A stretch of DNA of 64,000 nt from Gemmobacter lutimaris (lineage in GTDB: Bacteria; Pseudomonadota; Alphaproteobacteria; Rhodobacterales; Rhodobacteraceae): NCBI RefSeq assembly GCF_003570715.1, contig NZ_QXXQ01000013.1, forward strand, positions 52,431 through 116,430. The letters are read 5' to 3'. The notes beneath the pieces were generated by a model. That model made no database searches, was not told where the DNA came from, and worked only from the letters and a program-made list of their open reading frames with translations. Each line of letters opens with the position of its first letter. The first letter of the stretch is position 1. This document shows positions 19,017 through 28,162 of this stretch, in pieces. The position numbers and the translations under genes were made by a program.

Positions 19017-19127
19017 TGCCGCGCCGCAGCGAGCACTTTTCCCCGGCATCAGCCCTCGCAAACGTGGATCGCGCCTGATTCATCGCCCGATACTTCCTCG
19101 CGAGACACGCGCAGAGGAGGAGACGCG

Positions 19128-20927
19128 ATGCTTGATATGACAGTGGTCAGCCAGACACAGGAGATGCTGGACAGCCTCAACGCCGCATTGGAGGGCGGCG
19201 ATGCCGACCGCGCGGCGGCGCTGTTTGCGACCGACAGCTACTGGCGCGACCTGGTTGCGGTAAGCTGGAACCTCAAGACGGTCGAGGGGCCTGCGGGGGT
19301 TGCGGACCTGCTGCACAGCCAGCTTGCCCACACCCGGCCCGGCAACTTCCAGATCCAGACCGGAGAGACCCCCGCCGAGGAGGGCGGTGTGATCACGGCG
19401 TGGATCACCTTCGAGACGAAGGCCGGGCGCGGCTGGGGCCTGATACGGCTGCGCGATGGCCGGATCTGGACCCTGCTGACCGCCCTTCAGGAGTTGAAGG
19501 GCTTCGAGGAACCCCGCGGCACCCGTCGTCCGATGGGGGCCGAACACGGCGCGCAGAAGAACCGCAGTTCTTGGAAGGAACGCCGCGAGGCGGAGGAGGC
19601 AAGCCTTGGCTACACCACCCAGCCCTATGTCGTGATCATCGGCGGCGGTCAGGGCGGCATCGCGCTTGGCGCGCGGCTGCGCCAGCTTGGCGTGCCCACC
19701 ATCGTGCTGGACAAGCATGACCGGCCCGGCGACCAGTGGCGCAGCCGCTACAAGTCGCTCTGCCTGCATGATCCGATCTGGTATGACCACCTGCCCTACA
19801 TCAAGTTTCCGGACAACTGGCCGGTCTTCACCCCCAAGGACAAGGTCGGCGACTGGCTGGAGATGTATACCAAGGTCATGGAGATCAATTACTGGACGCG
19901 CTCTGAAGTGACGCGCGCCAGCCATGATCCGGCCACCGGAAAGTGGCGGGTCGAGGTCAGCCGCGACGGCGAGGCGGTCACGCTGGAACCCACCCATCTG
20001 GTGCTGGCGACCGGCATGTCAGGCAAGCCGAACATGCCGCGTTTCCCCGGCATGGAGACGTTCAGGGGCACGATCCAGCATTCGTCACAGCACGAGGGGC
20101 CGGATGCATGGGCAGGCAGGAAGGCTGTGGTCATCGGCTCCAACAATTCGGCCCACGACATCTGCGCCGCGCTTTGGGAAGGCGATGCCGATGTGACGAT
20201 GGTGCAGCGTTCGTCCACGCATATCGTGCGCTCGGACAGCCTGATGGAGATCGGCCTTGGCGCGCTTTATTCCGAACAGGCGGTGGCCAATGGCATGACG
20301 ACCGAAAAGGCGGACATGATCTTCGCCTCGCTGCCCTACAAGATCATGCACGAATTCCAGATCCCGCTTTACGACCAGATGCGCGAACGCGACGCGGCCT
20401 TCTACGCAGGGCTTGAAAAGGCGGGCTTCGATCTGGACTGGGGCGATGATGGTTCGGGCCTGTTCATGAAATACCTGCGCCGCGGCTCGGGCTATTACAT
20501 CGACGTGGGCGCCAGCCAGCTGATCATCGACGGCGAGGTGAAGCTGGCCAAGGGCGGTATTGATCATTTCGAGGAAGATGCCGTTGTGCTGACCGATGGC
20601 ACACGGCTGCCCGCCAATCTGGTGGTGCTGGCGACAGGCTATGGCTCGATGAATGGCTGGGCGGCCGATCTGATCAGCCAGGAGGTCGCCGACAAGGTCG
20701 GCAAGGTCTGGGGGCTTGGTTCGGACACCACGAAAGACCCCGGCCCGTGGGAGGGCGAACAGCGCAACATGTGGAAGCCGACGCAGCAGGAGCAGCTTTG
20801 GTTCCATGGCGGCAACCTGCACCAGTCGCGGCATTATTCGCTGTATCTGGCGCTTCAGCTCAAGGCCCGGATGGAGGGGATCGAGACCCCGGTCTACGGG
20901 CTGCAAGAGGTTCATCACCTGTCCTGA
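19128..20927 (+). CDS. Flavin-dependent monooxygenase with N-terminal NTF2-like domain
   Basis: A 599-residue fusion. Residues about 1-125 resemble SnoaL/NTF2-like folds (MLDSLNAALEGGDADRAAALFATDSYWRDLVAVSWNLKT). Residues 160-599 form a class B flavoprotein monooxygenase with FAD motif VIIGGGQGGIALGARL, NADPH-site motif VVIGSNNSAHDIC and the sequence FRGTIQHSSQH. The last deviates from both the Baeyer-Villiger (F-x-G-x3-H-x3-W) and FMO (F-x-G-x3-H-x3-Y/F) fingerprints at its final position. The natural substrate is unknown. It sits between the AcoR-like regulator and an alcohol dehydrogenase, which suggests oxidation of a small ketone, alcohol or ring compound. GAGGAGA precedes the ATG. Confidence 0.82.
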   Translation: MLDMTVVSQTQEMLDSLNAALEGGDADRAAALFATDSYWRDLVAVSWNLKTVEGPAGVADLLHSQLAHTRPGNFQIQTGETPAEEGGVITAWITFETKAGRGWGLIRLRDGRIWTLLTALQELKGFEEPRGTRRPMGAEHGAQKNRSSWKERREAEEASLGYTTQPYVVIIGGGQGGIALGARLRQLGVPTIVLDKHDRPGDQWRSRYKSLCLHDPIWYDHLPYIKFPDNWPVFTPKDKVGDWLEMYTKVMEINYWTRSEVTRASHDPATGKWRVEVSRDGEAVTLEPTHLVLATGMSGKPNMPRFPGMETFRGTIQHSSQHEGPDAWAGRKAVVIGSNNSAHDICAALWEGDADVTMVQRSSTHIVRSDSLMEIGLGALYSEQAVANGMTTEKADMIFASLPYKIMHEFQIPLYDQMRERDAAFYAGLEKAGFDLDWGDDGSGLFMKYLRRGSGYYIDVGASQLIIDGEVKLAKGGIDHFEEDAVVLTDGTRLPANLVVLATGYGSMNGWAADLISQEVADKVGKVWGLGSDTTKDPGPWEGEQRNMWKPTQQEQLWFHGGNLHQSRHYSLYLALQLKARMEGIETPVYGLQEVHHLS

Positions 20928-20943
20928 CCCGGCCGCGCCGCCC

Positions 20944-20972
20944 TGCCCCGGCCTCTGAGGCCGGGGCATTTT
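20944..20972 (+). terminator. Terminator-like hairpin between monooxygenase and dehydrogenase
   Basis: Arms TGCCCCGGCC (20944-20953) and GGCCGGGGCA (20959-20968) with a 5-base loop, followed by TTTT. It may reduce transcription into the dehydrogenase 23 bases downstream or stabilise the upstream message. Confidence 0.7.
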
Positions 20973-20994
20973 CCCCACACTGAAGGAGACTTCC

Positions 20995-22047
20995 ATGAAA
21001 GCCGCACGTTGGCATGGCGTGAAGGATATTCGCGTCGAAGACATCGACACCCCTACCCCCGGCCCCGGTGAGGTTGCCATCAAGGTTGCCTGGACCGGAA
21101 TCTGCGGCAGCGACCTGCATGAATATCTGGCCGGGCCGATCTTCATTCCGGTAGGCGAGGCCCATCCGCTGAGCCGCGACAAGGCGCCGATCACCATGGG
21201 CCACGAATATTGCGGCACTGTCACCGAGCTGGGCGAGGGCGTGACCGGGCTGCGCCCCGGCGATCGGGTGGCCATAGAGCCGATCTTTGCCTGCGGAACC
21301 TGTCCGGGCTGCCGCGAGGGGAAATACAACCTCTGTGACAGACTTGGTTTCGTCGGGCTTTCCGGCGGTCACGGCGGTTTTGCCGCAACCTCGGTGGTGC
21401 CCGCACGCATGGTCCACAAGATGCCGGACGAACTGTCGATGGAACAAGGCGCGCTGGTCGAACCCGCCGCCGTGGCGCTGCATGCGGTGCGGATGTCGGC
21501 GATCCGGGCCGGGGACACCGCTGCCGTCTTTGGCGCGGGCCCCATCGGGCTTCTGGTGGTCGAGGCGCTGCGCGTCGCCGGCGCCGCCCAGATCCACGTC
21601 GTCGAACCCTCGCCCGAGCGGCGGCGCAAGGCGCTGGAACTGGGTGCGACCACCGCGATTGACCCGATGACGGCCGATCCGGTCGAGATGATCCGCGCGG
21701 TGACCGGCGGCGTTCATGTGGCCTTCGAGGTGACCGGGGTTCCGCGCGTACTGCCGCAGTGCATCGACAGCACCCGGCATGAGGGCCAGACGCTGATCGT
21801 TTCGATCTGGGAAGGCGACGCGGCCTTTCACCCCAACACCGTCGTGCTGAAAGAGCGTCAGCTTCAGGGCACCATTGCCTATCGCCACATCTATCCGGCG
21901 GTGATGGAGCTTATGGTGCAGGGCTATTTCAGCGCCGAGAAGCTGGTCACCAAGCGCATCGCGCTTGACGATATCGTCGCGCAGGGGTTCGAGGCGCTGG
22001 TGGCCGAAAAATCGCAGGTGAAGATTCTGGTAAAGGCACCCGAGTAG
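20995..22047 (+). CDS. Zinc-dependent butanediol/alcohol dehydrogenase
   Basis: A 350-residue medium-chain dehydrogenase of the (R,R)-butanediol/sorbitol type. The catalytic zinc site is seen in TGICGSDLHEYLAGP (Cys about 37) and GHEYCGTV; the structural zinc motif is CGTCPGCREGKYNLCDRLGF (four cysteines near 97-111). The NAD(P) site AVFGAGPIGLLVVEALRV is near 175. It likely oxidises a secondary alcohol such as butanediol or acetoin-related compounds. Its position after the monooxygenase and downstream of an AcoR-like regulator supports a role in small alcohol/ketone catabolism, but the substrate cannot be read from the sequence. GGAGA precedes the ATG. Confidence 0.87.
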   Translation: MKAARWHGVKDIRVEDIDTPTPGPGEVAIKVAWTGICGSDLHEYLAGPIFIPVGEAHPLSRDKAPITMGHEYCGTVTELGEGVTGLRPGDRVAIEPIFACGTCPGCREGKYNLCDRLGFVGLSGGHGGFAATSVVPARMVHKMPDELSMEQGALVEPAAVALHAVRMSAIRAGDTAAVFGAGPIGLLVVEALRVAGAAQIHVVEPSPERRRKALELGATTAIDPMTADPVEMIRAVTGGVHVAFEVTGVPRVLPQCIDSTRHEGQTLIVSIWEGDAAFHPNTVVLKERQLQGTIAYRHIYPAVMELMVQGYFSAEKLVTKRIALDDIVAQGFEALVAEKSQVKILVKAPE

Positions 22048-22066
22048 TTTCGGCGAAAGAACTGGT

Positions 22067-22087
22067 CCCCGGTTCGGCGGACCGGGG
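22067..22087. terminator. Hairpin between convergent dehydrogenase and exporter genes
   Basis: CCCCGGT (22067-22073) and ACCGGGG (22081-22087) pair around a 7-base loop. It stands between the plus-strand dehydrogenase (ends 22047) and the minus-strand TauE-like gene (ends 22123), so it could terminate both. There is no clear T-tract. Confidence 0.5.
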
Positions 22088-22122
22088 GCTTACCATCCCC
22101 CTGCCCCGCTGTCTGGCTTTTG

Positions 22123-22851
22123 TCAGCGCAGCACGGGGTAAACCGCCAGACAGGCCGACAGGCACAGCAGCCCGGCGGAAAGATTGTGATAGGCAGAGAC
22201 GCTGATATATCCAGACAGGCGGCGGCCCAGACTGTCGGCCAGCAGCAGCACGGGCAGCGCAGACAGCGCCAACCAGCCAAGACCCGCATCCGCCGCACCG
22301 CTTTGCACCAGCACCGGCAGTGCGCAGATGGAAAGCGCCCCGAAGAACAGCAGCAGGGTGGCCCGCGTCCGATCAGGCGCATCGGGGCGCGACAGGGCAT
22401 GCAGGACAACGGGCGGGCCGGGCATCGCGGCAAGCCCACCCATGAAACCCGCCAGAAACCCGGCCACGCCGACCGGCATCCGGCGCAGAAGTCCGGCGAG
22501 GGGCGGCGGGGCCGCCCTCATCCCCACGCCCGTCAGCACCAGCCCCGCCAATGCCATGCGCGCGCCCTCGGCAGGCACCGACAGCAGCGCGAGTTGGCCG
22601 AGCGGTATGGCAGGCAGCGCCCAGACCAGCAGCCGCAGCAGATAGCCCCGGTCCAGCCGCCGCCATGAGACAAACACATCCCGTGGCACCATCGCCACCT
22701 GAAGAACGATGGTCAGCGCCACGGCATTGGGCACAGCCATATGCAGGCTGAGCAGCGGCACCGCCAACAGCGCGAAACCAAAGCCGGTGAGCGCCCGCGC
22801 CAGCCCGGCGACCAGAATGGCCGCGAGCACGGCGGGCAGCATCGTGCTCAT
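22123..22851 (-). CDS. TauE/SafE-family membrane protein, candidate sulfite exporter
   Basis: A 242-residue protein with about 7-8 membrane segments and the TauE/SafE pattern (LARALTGFGFALLAVPLL near residue 15, and a second half-repeat around GFLAGFMGGLAAMPGPPVVLHALSR). It would export sulfite or a related anion released by Xsc. Its ATG shares one base with the pta stop (TGATG), so it is the last gene of the taurine operon. The upstream in-frame extension overlaps pta and was rejected. Confidence 0.83.
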   Translation of the reverse strand: MSTMLPAVLAAILVAGLARALTGFGFALLAVPLLSLHMAVPNAVALTIVLQVAMVPRDVFVSWRRLDRGYLLRLLVWALPAIPLGQLALLSVPAEGARMALAGLVLTGVGMRAAPPPLAGLLRRMPVGVAGFLAGFMGGLAAMPGPPVVLHALSRPDAPDRTRATLLLFFGALSICALPVLVQSGAADAGLGWLALSALPVLLLADSLGRRLSGYISVSAYHNLSAGLLCLSACLAVYPVLR

Positions 22852-23852
22852 CAGGCGGCGTCCCTGCACTGGGCCGATGTGACGGCGATCACCGCCAGCA
22901 CATCCTCGGCGCTGCATCCGCGCGACAGGTCGTTCGCCGGACGGTTCAACCCCTGCAACACCGGCCCGATGGCCGTCAGCCCGCCCAGCCGCTGCGCGAT
23001 CTTGTAACCGATATTCCCCGATGCCAGATCGGGAAAGACAAAGACATTGGGCCGCCCCGACAGACGGCTGCCCGGTGCCTTGCGGCTGCGGATCGCATCG
23101 TCGATGGCCGCATCGAACTGGATTTCGCCGTCGATTTCCAGATCCGGCTCGGCCGTCCGCACCCGCTCCAGCGCCTCGCGGATACGGGCGAGACTGTCAT
23201 GTTCCGCCGATCCAGCGGTGGAAAAGGACAGCAGCGCCACGCGGGGCGGCTCGTTCAGCAGGGCGCGGGCCGAGGCGGCGGAGGCGCGGGCGATGTCGGC
23301 CAGCTCTGCCGCTGTCGGGGTGATGACCAGCCCGCAATCGGCAAAGACCATGCCGCCCTTGATCGGCGCGTCCTTGGCGCAGGACAGCATCAGGAAGAAG
23401 CTGGACACCGTATTGATGCCCGGCGCGCGCCCGATGAACTGCAAGGCGGCGCGCACGGTATCGGCGGTGGTGGCGACCGCCCCGCCCACGGTGCCATCGG
23501 CCTGACCAAGCCGCACCCGCAGCGCGGCCTGCACCAGCGGATCGCGCACCAGATCACGGGCCTGATCCGGTGTCACCCCCCGCGCCGCGCGCAGGCGGTG
23601 GCATTCGGCCGCCAGCGTCTCCAGATCCGGGGCGCGGGCCGGGTCGATCACCGCCACCGCGCCGGGCGCAGCCCCCAGCGCAACCAGCGCCGGACCCACA
23701 CGCGCCGGATCGCCCAGCAGGGTGATACGGGCCAGCCCCCGTGCCACCGCCTGAACGGCAGCGGCCTGGATGCGGGGGTCTTCGCCCTCGGGCAGCAGGA
23801 TGTGGCGCGGCGCGGCGTGGCAGGCTTCAAGAATGCGGTCCAGCGGTTTCAT
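22851..23852 (-). CDS. pta: Pta, phosphate acetyltransferase
   Basis: A 333-residue enzyme converting acetyl phosphate, the product of Xsc, into acetyl-CoA. Family motifs are HILLPEGEDPRI (residues 17-28), KGGMVFADCGLVITPTAAELADIA (about 165-190), VALLSFSTAGSAEHD and NVFVFPDLASGNIGYKIAQRLGG (about 275-300). It is followed without a gap by the TauE-like gene and preceded 3 bases away by tauZ. The length matches the short, single-domain Pta proteins typical of xsc clusters. Confidence 0.93.
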   Translation of the reverse strand: MKPLDRILEACHAAPRHILLPEGEDPRIQAAAVQAVARGLARITLLGDPARVGPALVALGAAPGAVAVIDPARAPDLETLAAECHRLRAARGVTPDQARDLVRDPLVQAALRVRLGQADGTVGGAVATTADTVRAALQFIGRAPGINTVSSFFLMLSCAKDAPIKGGMVFADCGLVITPTAAELADIARASAASARALLNEPPRVALLSFSTAGSAEHDSLARIREALERVRTAEPDLEIDGEIQFDAAIDDAIRSRKAPGSRLSGRPNVFVFPDLASGNIGYKIAQRLGGLTAIGPVLQGLNRPANDLSRGCSAEDVLAVIAVTSAQCRDAA

Positions 23853-23855
23853 GGC

Positions 23856-24869
23856 TCAATCCAGAAGATGCAGGCCGGTCAGCACGAAGCTGCCGATGAA
23901 CAGGGTTTCAACGACCAGCAGGCCGATGGCGACAGGACCGACCTCCAGCATTTTCCCCAGCGAGGTCTTGATGCCAACCGCAGCAATCGAGATCAGCAGC
24001 GCCCAGCGGGACAGAAGTGCCGCGCCCTCGGCCAGCTCTGCCGGGATCAGACCCATAGAATTGAGGGCGGCCAAGGCCACGAAGCCCAGAACGAAGCCCG
24101 GCAGCAGCGGCGGACGGGCGCCTTCACTCGCCGCCAGCCCCTTCGCCCGGATGGCCAGCGAGGCGATCAGCACGACCGGCGCCAGCATCGACACTCGGAT
24201 CAGCTTGACCAGCGTCGCGGTTTCACCCGCTTCCTGCCCGACCGAGAAGCCGGCACCCACGACCTGCGCGACGTCATGGATGGTGCCGCCCAAAAACACG
24301 CCGCTTTCGATCGCGGTGAAGCCGAGCGCGTTGGAAATCATGGGGTAAACCACCATGGCCACGGTTGACAGCACGGTCACCGCCAGCACGGTAAACACAA
24401 GATCGCGTTCCGATTTCTCGTGCCGGGGCAGGATCGCCGAAATCGCCATGGCGGCCGAGGCGCCGCAGATCGCCACCGACCCGCCGGTGAGCAGCCCAAA
24501 GCGCCAGTCGCGTCCGGTCAGCCGGGCCAAGGCCAGCCCGCACAGGATGGTTGCCCCCACCCCCGCCACGGTCAGCGCGATCAGGCCGGGGCCAAGGGCG
24601 CCCAGCATCTCGACCGAGATCCGCACCCCCAGCAGCGCGACCCCCAGACGCAGGACGGTGCGGGCGGTAAAGGCGATGCCCGGCGCCGTGCGGCTGCCAT
24701 CTTCGGACAGGAAATTGAGCGCGAGGCCCAGCAGCAGCGCCATCAGCATGGCGGGCGCGCCGTAATGTTCCGACAGGAATTGTGCCGTCACGCCCACCAG
24801 CGTGGCGGTGATGAGGCCGGGAAACAGCAGCCGGATCTGCGACGGCGCGCGGGTAACGGTGTCAAGCAT
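23856..24869 (-). CDS. tauZ: TauZ-like YeiH/UPF0324 membrane protein, putative sulfate exporter
   Basis: A 337-residue protein of about 9-10 membrane segments in the YeiH family. Typical stretches are MLMALLLGLALNFLSED, GSVAICGASAAMAISAILP and GGTIHDVAQVVGAGFSVGQEAGETATLVKLIRV. In R. sphaeroides the gene at this place is tauZ, proposed to export the sulfur oxyanion from taurine. The frame is open 4 codons further to a TTG, but the ATG at 24869 has GAGG at the right distance and was chosen. A partial paralogue ends the window at 63735. Confidence 0.87.
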   Translation of the reverse strand: MLDTVTRAPSQIRLLFPGLITATLVGVTAQFLSEHYGAPAMLMALLLGLALNFLSEDGSRTAPGIAFTARTVLRLGVALLGVRISVEMLGALGPGLIALTVAGVGATILCGLALARLTGRDWRFGLLTGGSVAICGASAAMAISAILPRHEKSERDLVFTVLAVTVLSTVAMVVYPMISNALGFTAIESGVFLGGTIHDVAQVVGAGFSVGQEAGETATLVKLIRVSMLAPVVLIASLAIRAKGLAASEGARPPLLPGFVLGFVALAALNSMGLIPAELAEGAALLSRWALLISIAAVGIKTSLGKMLEVGPVAIGLLVVETLFIGSFVLTGLHLLD

Positions 24870-24892
24870 GACGAACCTCAAGGGGAAGGGGC

Positions 24893-24921
24893 GGCGCGGC
24901 CCGCATTATCGGGGCCGCGCC
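24893..24921 (-). terminator. Hairpin between xsc and tauZ
   Basis: Ten-base perfect arms GGCGCGGCCC and GGGCCGCGCC lie between the xsc stop and the tauZ start. There is no T-tract, so it may act as a partial terminator or a 3' stabiliser that makes xsc more abundant than the genes after it. Confidence 0.5.
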
Positions 24922-24928
24922 GAAGGTC

Positions 24929-26710
24929 TCAGACCGCGCCGCGTTGCGGGCGCATGTCCTCACGGCTGATCCCCGCCACCGGCACGGGCTTTTTCATCGC
25001 ATCCCGGCGGAAGGGCTCGCCCAGTTCCTGATTGAGCAGAACCTCGATGAAGGTGGTCTGGCGGTCCTTCATCTGACGCTCTACCGCGCGGCGCAGTTCT
25101 TCGGTCAGATCGGCGGTGGAGCGGACCTGCACGCCATGCGCCCCGCAAGCCCGTGCAATCGCGGCATAGCTGGTGTCGCGGTCCAGTTCGGTGCCGACGA
25201 AGTTGTTGTCATACCACAGCGTCGTGTTGCGCTTTTCGGCACCCCACTGATAGTTGCGGAAGATCACCATGGTGATGGCGGGCCAGTCGTCGCGGCCACA
25301 GGCCGTCATCTCGTTCATCGAGATACCGAAGGCACCGTCACCGGCAAAGCCGATCACCGGGGTATCGGGGCAGCCGATCTTGGCGCCGAGGATCGCGGGG
25401 AAGCCATAGCCGCAGGGGCCGAACAGGCCGGGTGCCAGATATTTGCGGCCCTTTTCAAAAGCGGGATAGGCGTTGCCGATGGCACAGTTGTTGCCGATGT
25501 CCGACGAAATGATGGCCTCGTCCGGCATCGCGGCCTGAATGGCGCGCCAGGCCTGACGCGGCGACATCAGATCGGCGTCACGGCTGCGGGCCTCCTCGTT
25601 CCAGACAGTGCCCGGATCATCCTGTTCATGATCGAGGCTGGAAAGCTCCTGCGCCCAGCGGGATTTGGTCTGCGAAACCAGCGCGCGGCGATCGGCCCGG
25701 CCTTCGTCGCCCGCCGTGCCCGAAAGCTGTGCGAGGATACCGCGCGCCACCTTGCCCGCGTCGCCCTGAATGCCGACCGTTACCTTCTTGGTCAGGCCAA
25801 TCCGGTCGGCATTGATATCGACCTGAATGATCTTGGCCTCTTTCGGCCAGTAGTCGATGCCATAGCCCGGCAGGGTCGAGAACGGGTTGAGCCGCGTGCC
25901 CAGTGCCAGCACCACATCGGCCTTGGCGATGACCTCCATCGCGGCTTTCGAGCCGTTGTAGCCCAAAGGCCCCATGGCCAGCGGATGCGTGCCGGGGAAG
26001 CTGTCGTTGTGCTGGTAGTTGGAGCAGACCGGCGCATCCAGCCGTTCAGCCAGCGCCACCACATCGGGGATCGCCCCGCCCAGCACCACACCCGCGCCCG
26101 ACAGGATCACCGGGAACCGGGCCTCGGACACCAGACGCGCGGCCTCGGCCACCGCTTCTTCGCCGCCCGCCGGGCGTTCGAAATGCACCATCTGCGGCAG
26201 ATCGACGTCGATCACCTGCGTCCACATGTCCCGCGGGATGTTGATCTGCGCCGGGGCCGAATTGCGCCATGCCCGCAGGATCACGCGGTTCAGCACCTCG
26301 GGGATGCGCGAGGCGTCGCGCACTTCTTCCTGATAGCAGACGCTGTCGGCGAACAGGCGCATCTGCTCCATCTCCTGAAAACCGCCCTGACCGATGGTCT
26401 TGTTGGCGGCCTGCGGCGTCACCAGCAGCATGGGCGTGTGATTCCAGTAGGCGGTTTTCACTGCCGTCACGAAGCCGGTGACGCCCGGCCCGTTCTGGGC
26501 AATCGCCATGGCCATCTTGCCGGTGGCGCGGATGAAACCGTCGCACATCAGCCCGCCATTGGTTTCATGCGCCACATCCCAGAAGGTGATGCCCGCCTTG
26601 GGGAACAGGTCCGAAACCGGCATCATGGCGGAACCGATGATGCCGAAGGCATGTTCGATCCCGTGCATCTGAAGCACTTTCACGAAGGCTTCTTCAGTGG
26701 TCATTTTCAT
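24929..26710 (-). CDS. xsc: Xsc, sulfoacetaldehyde acetyltransferase
   Basis: A 593-residue thiamine-diphosphate enzyme that converts sulfoacetaldehyde and phosphate into acetyl phosphate and sulfite, the C-S cleaving step of taurine breakdown. N-terminal ThDP-enzyme sequence MKMTTEEAFVKVLQMHGIEHAFGIIGSAMMPVSD is followed by a ThDP/Mg motif starting at GDGAFGISMNEM (near residue 455) with the matching N in FRNYQW. Length and end are those of clade Xsc proteins. It lies 24 bases after tauY and before a hairpin and tauZ. Confidence 0.96.
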   Translation of the reverse strand: MKMTTEEAFVKVLQMHGIEHAFGIIGSAMMPVSDLFPKAGITFWDVAHETNGGLMCDGFIRATGKMAMAIAQNGPGVTGFVTAVKTAYWNHTPMLLVTPQAANKTIGQGGFQEMEQMRLFADSVCYQEEVRDASRIPEVLNRVILRAWRNSAPAQINIPRDMWTQVIDVDLPQMVHFERPAGGEEAVAEAARLVSEARFPVILSGAGVVLGGAIPDVVALAERLDAPVCSNYQHNDSFPGTHPLAMGPLGYNGSKAAMEVIAKADVVLALGTRLNPFSTLPGYGIDYWPKEAKIIQVDINADRIGLTKKVTVGIQGDAGKVARGILAQLSGTAGDEGRADRRALVSQTKSRWAQELSSLDHEQDDPGTVWNEEARSRDADLMSPRQAWRAIQAAMPDEAIISSDIGNNCAIGNAYPAFEKGRKYLAPGLFGPCGYGFPAILGAKIGCPDTPVIGFAGDGAFGISMNEMTACGRDDWPAITMVIFRNYQWGAEKRNTTLWYDNNFVGTELDRDTSYAAIARACGAHGVQVRSTADLTEELRRAVERQMKDRQTTFIEVLLNQELGEPFRRDAMKKPVPVAGISREDMRPQRGAV

Positions 26711-26734
26711 TGCGTGTCTCCTTCTGCGCAGCCG

Positions 26735-28132
26735 TCAGCCGCGTTCGTCCTGAAAGTGGTAAAGTTTGTAGAGTCCCCACTGGCCGAGCCGCCGGAACGG
26801 CGTCTTCCAGCCCTCGTGGGGCAGTTCCTGATGGAAGATCGGCAGATGCGGCACATCCGAGGCGCGCCCGGCGACCATCTGCGCCATGCGCCGCCCTGCC
26901 TGGGCGGAATACATGACGCCATTGCCGCCATAACCCATGGCGTAAAAGGCATTGGGCAGGCCGGGCATGGCGGTGATGCGGGGCATCATGTCATGGCTGA
27001 CATCGACCCAGCCCCACCAGCTGTAATCCAGATCAATGCCGCGCAGCGCAGGGAACTTGCGGGCCAGGCCTTCGCGCAGGCCCGCCAGATGGGAGGGGTT
27101 ATCCGCATCCTGCCCGGTGATCGCGGCGCGGGATCCGATCTGCACCCGCCCATCGGGCAGCAGACGATAGTAGTGGCGCAGGGTGCGCGTGTCGGTCAGC
27201 GGCGAGCCGACCTTGAAGCCGCAGGCCTCACGTTCCGCCGGGGTCAGTTTCCGCGTGACGATGGAGTTCGACATGATCGGCATGATCCGGTCACGCAGGC
27301 GCGGATGCAGGCCGCGCGGGGCATAGCCCGCCGTCGCCACCGCCACCGCCCGCGCCCGCACCGTGCCGCCGGGGGTGCGCAGATGGTGAATGCCATTGAT
27401 CGTCTGCCAGCTTTCTACAGGGCTGTCAGTATGGACCTTCGCCCCCAGTTCGCGCGCAATCCGCAGATAGCCGAAGGCCAGTTTCGCGGCATGGATCGCG
27501 GTGCCGTCCGGCTCCCACAGGGCGCCATGGGCTTCCTGATCGCGCACCGCCGTTTCGTGCAGTTCCTCGCGGTCAAGCATCCGGGCGCCGTAACCGAAGG
27601 TCTCGCGCAGCAGTGCGGCTTCCTTCGCCAGCTTCGGCATCATCCATCCCTTGTGGGCGATGTAATAATGCCCGCCGTCCTGCGGTTCGCAGTCGATGGC
27701 GTGATCGCGGATCAGGCTACGGAACAGATCGAAGGCTTCGGTGACCTCGGCATGCAGGCCCTTCGCGGTTTCCAGACCCCAGCGCTCGATCCATTGCGAG
27801 CGTTTGAGCCGCCCGGACGAGATCTGTGCCTGTCCGCCGTTGCGGGTGGAGCAGCCATAGGCCACCCCGTTGGCCTCCAGCACATGCGCCTTGATCCCGA
27901 ATTCCTTGGCCAGATGCAGCGCGCAGGACAGCCCGGTATAGCCCGATCCGATCACGACGACATCGACATCCATGTCGCCTGTCACCGGGCCATCATCCTG
28001 CGGGGCGGGGCCTGCGGTGCCGATCCAGTAGGTCGGGGCATAATCGCCCCCACTTCCGATGGATTTATCTGTAACCGGATCATACTTCTGGTTGTATGGC
28101 GCGCGTGCGCGTCTTGGTGTCGTGCCTTGCAT
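26735..28132 (-). CDS. tauY: TauY, FAD-dependent taurine dehydrogenase large subunit
   Basis: A 465-residue DAO/OrdL-family flavoprotein. The FAD-binding site VVVIGSGYTGLSCALHLAKEFG begins near residue 57, and the fold continues with STRNGGQAQISSGRLK and a C-terminal GYGGNGVMYSAQAGRR. By gene order it is TauY, which with TauX deaminates taurine to sulfoacetaldehyde and ammonium and feeds Xsc. No taurine:pyruvate aminotransferase (tpa) or alanine dehydrogenase is nearby, which supports this route. An N-methyltaurine- or hypotaurine-oxidising role cannot be ruled out from sequence. Confidence 0.85.
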   Translation of the reverse strand: MQGTTPRRARAPYNQKYDPVTDKSIGSGGDYAPTYWIGTAGPAPQDDGPVTGDMDVDVVVIGSGYTGLSCALHLAKEFGIKAHVLEANGVAYGCSTRNGGQAQISSGRLKRSQWIERWGLETAKGLHAEVTEAFDLFRSLIRDHAIDCEPQDGGHYYIAHKGWMMPKLAKEAALLRETFGYGARMLDREELHETAVRDQEAHGALWEPDGTAIHAAKLAFGYLRIARELGAKVHTDSPVESWQTINGIHHLRTPGGTVRARAVAVATAGYAPRGLHPRLRDRIMPIMSNSIVTRKLTPAEREACGFKVGSPLTDTRTLRHYYRLLPDGRVQIGSRAAITGQDADNPSHLAGLREGLARKFPALRGIDLDYSWWGWVDVSHDMMPRITAMPGLPNAFYAMGYGGNGVMYSAQAGRRMAQMVAGRASDVPHLPIFHQELPHEGWKTPFRRLGQWGLYKLYHFQDERG

Positions 28133-28162
28133 CGACGCATTCCTGCTATGGTGGGGGTGGGA

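Noticed and set aside
19017..19127. A sigma-54 promoter before the flavin monooxygenase
   Set aside because: No GG-N10-GC pair in the right context was found, in line with loss of GAFTGA in the regulator.
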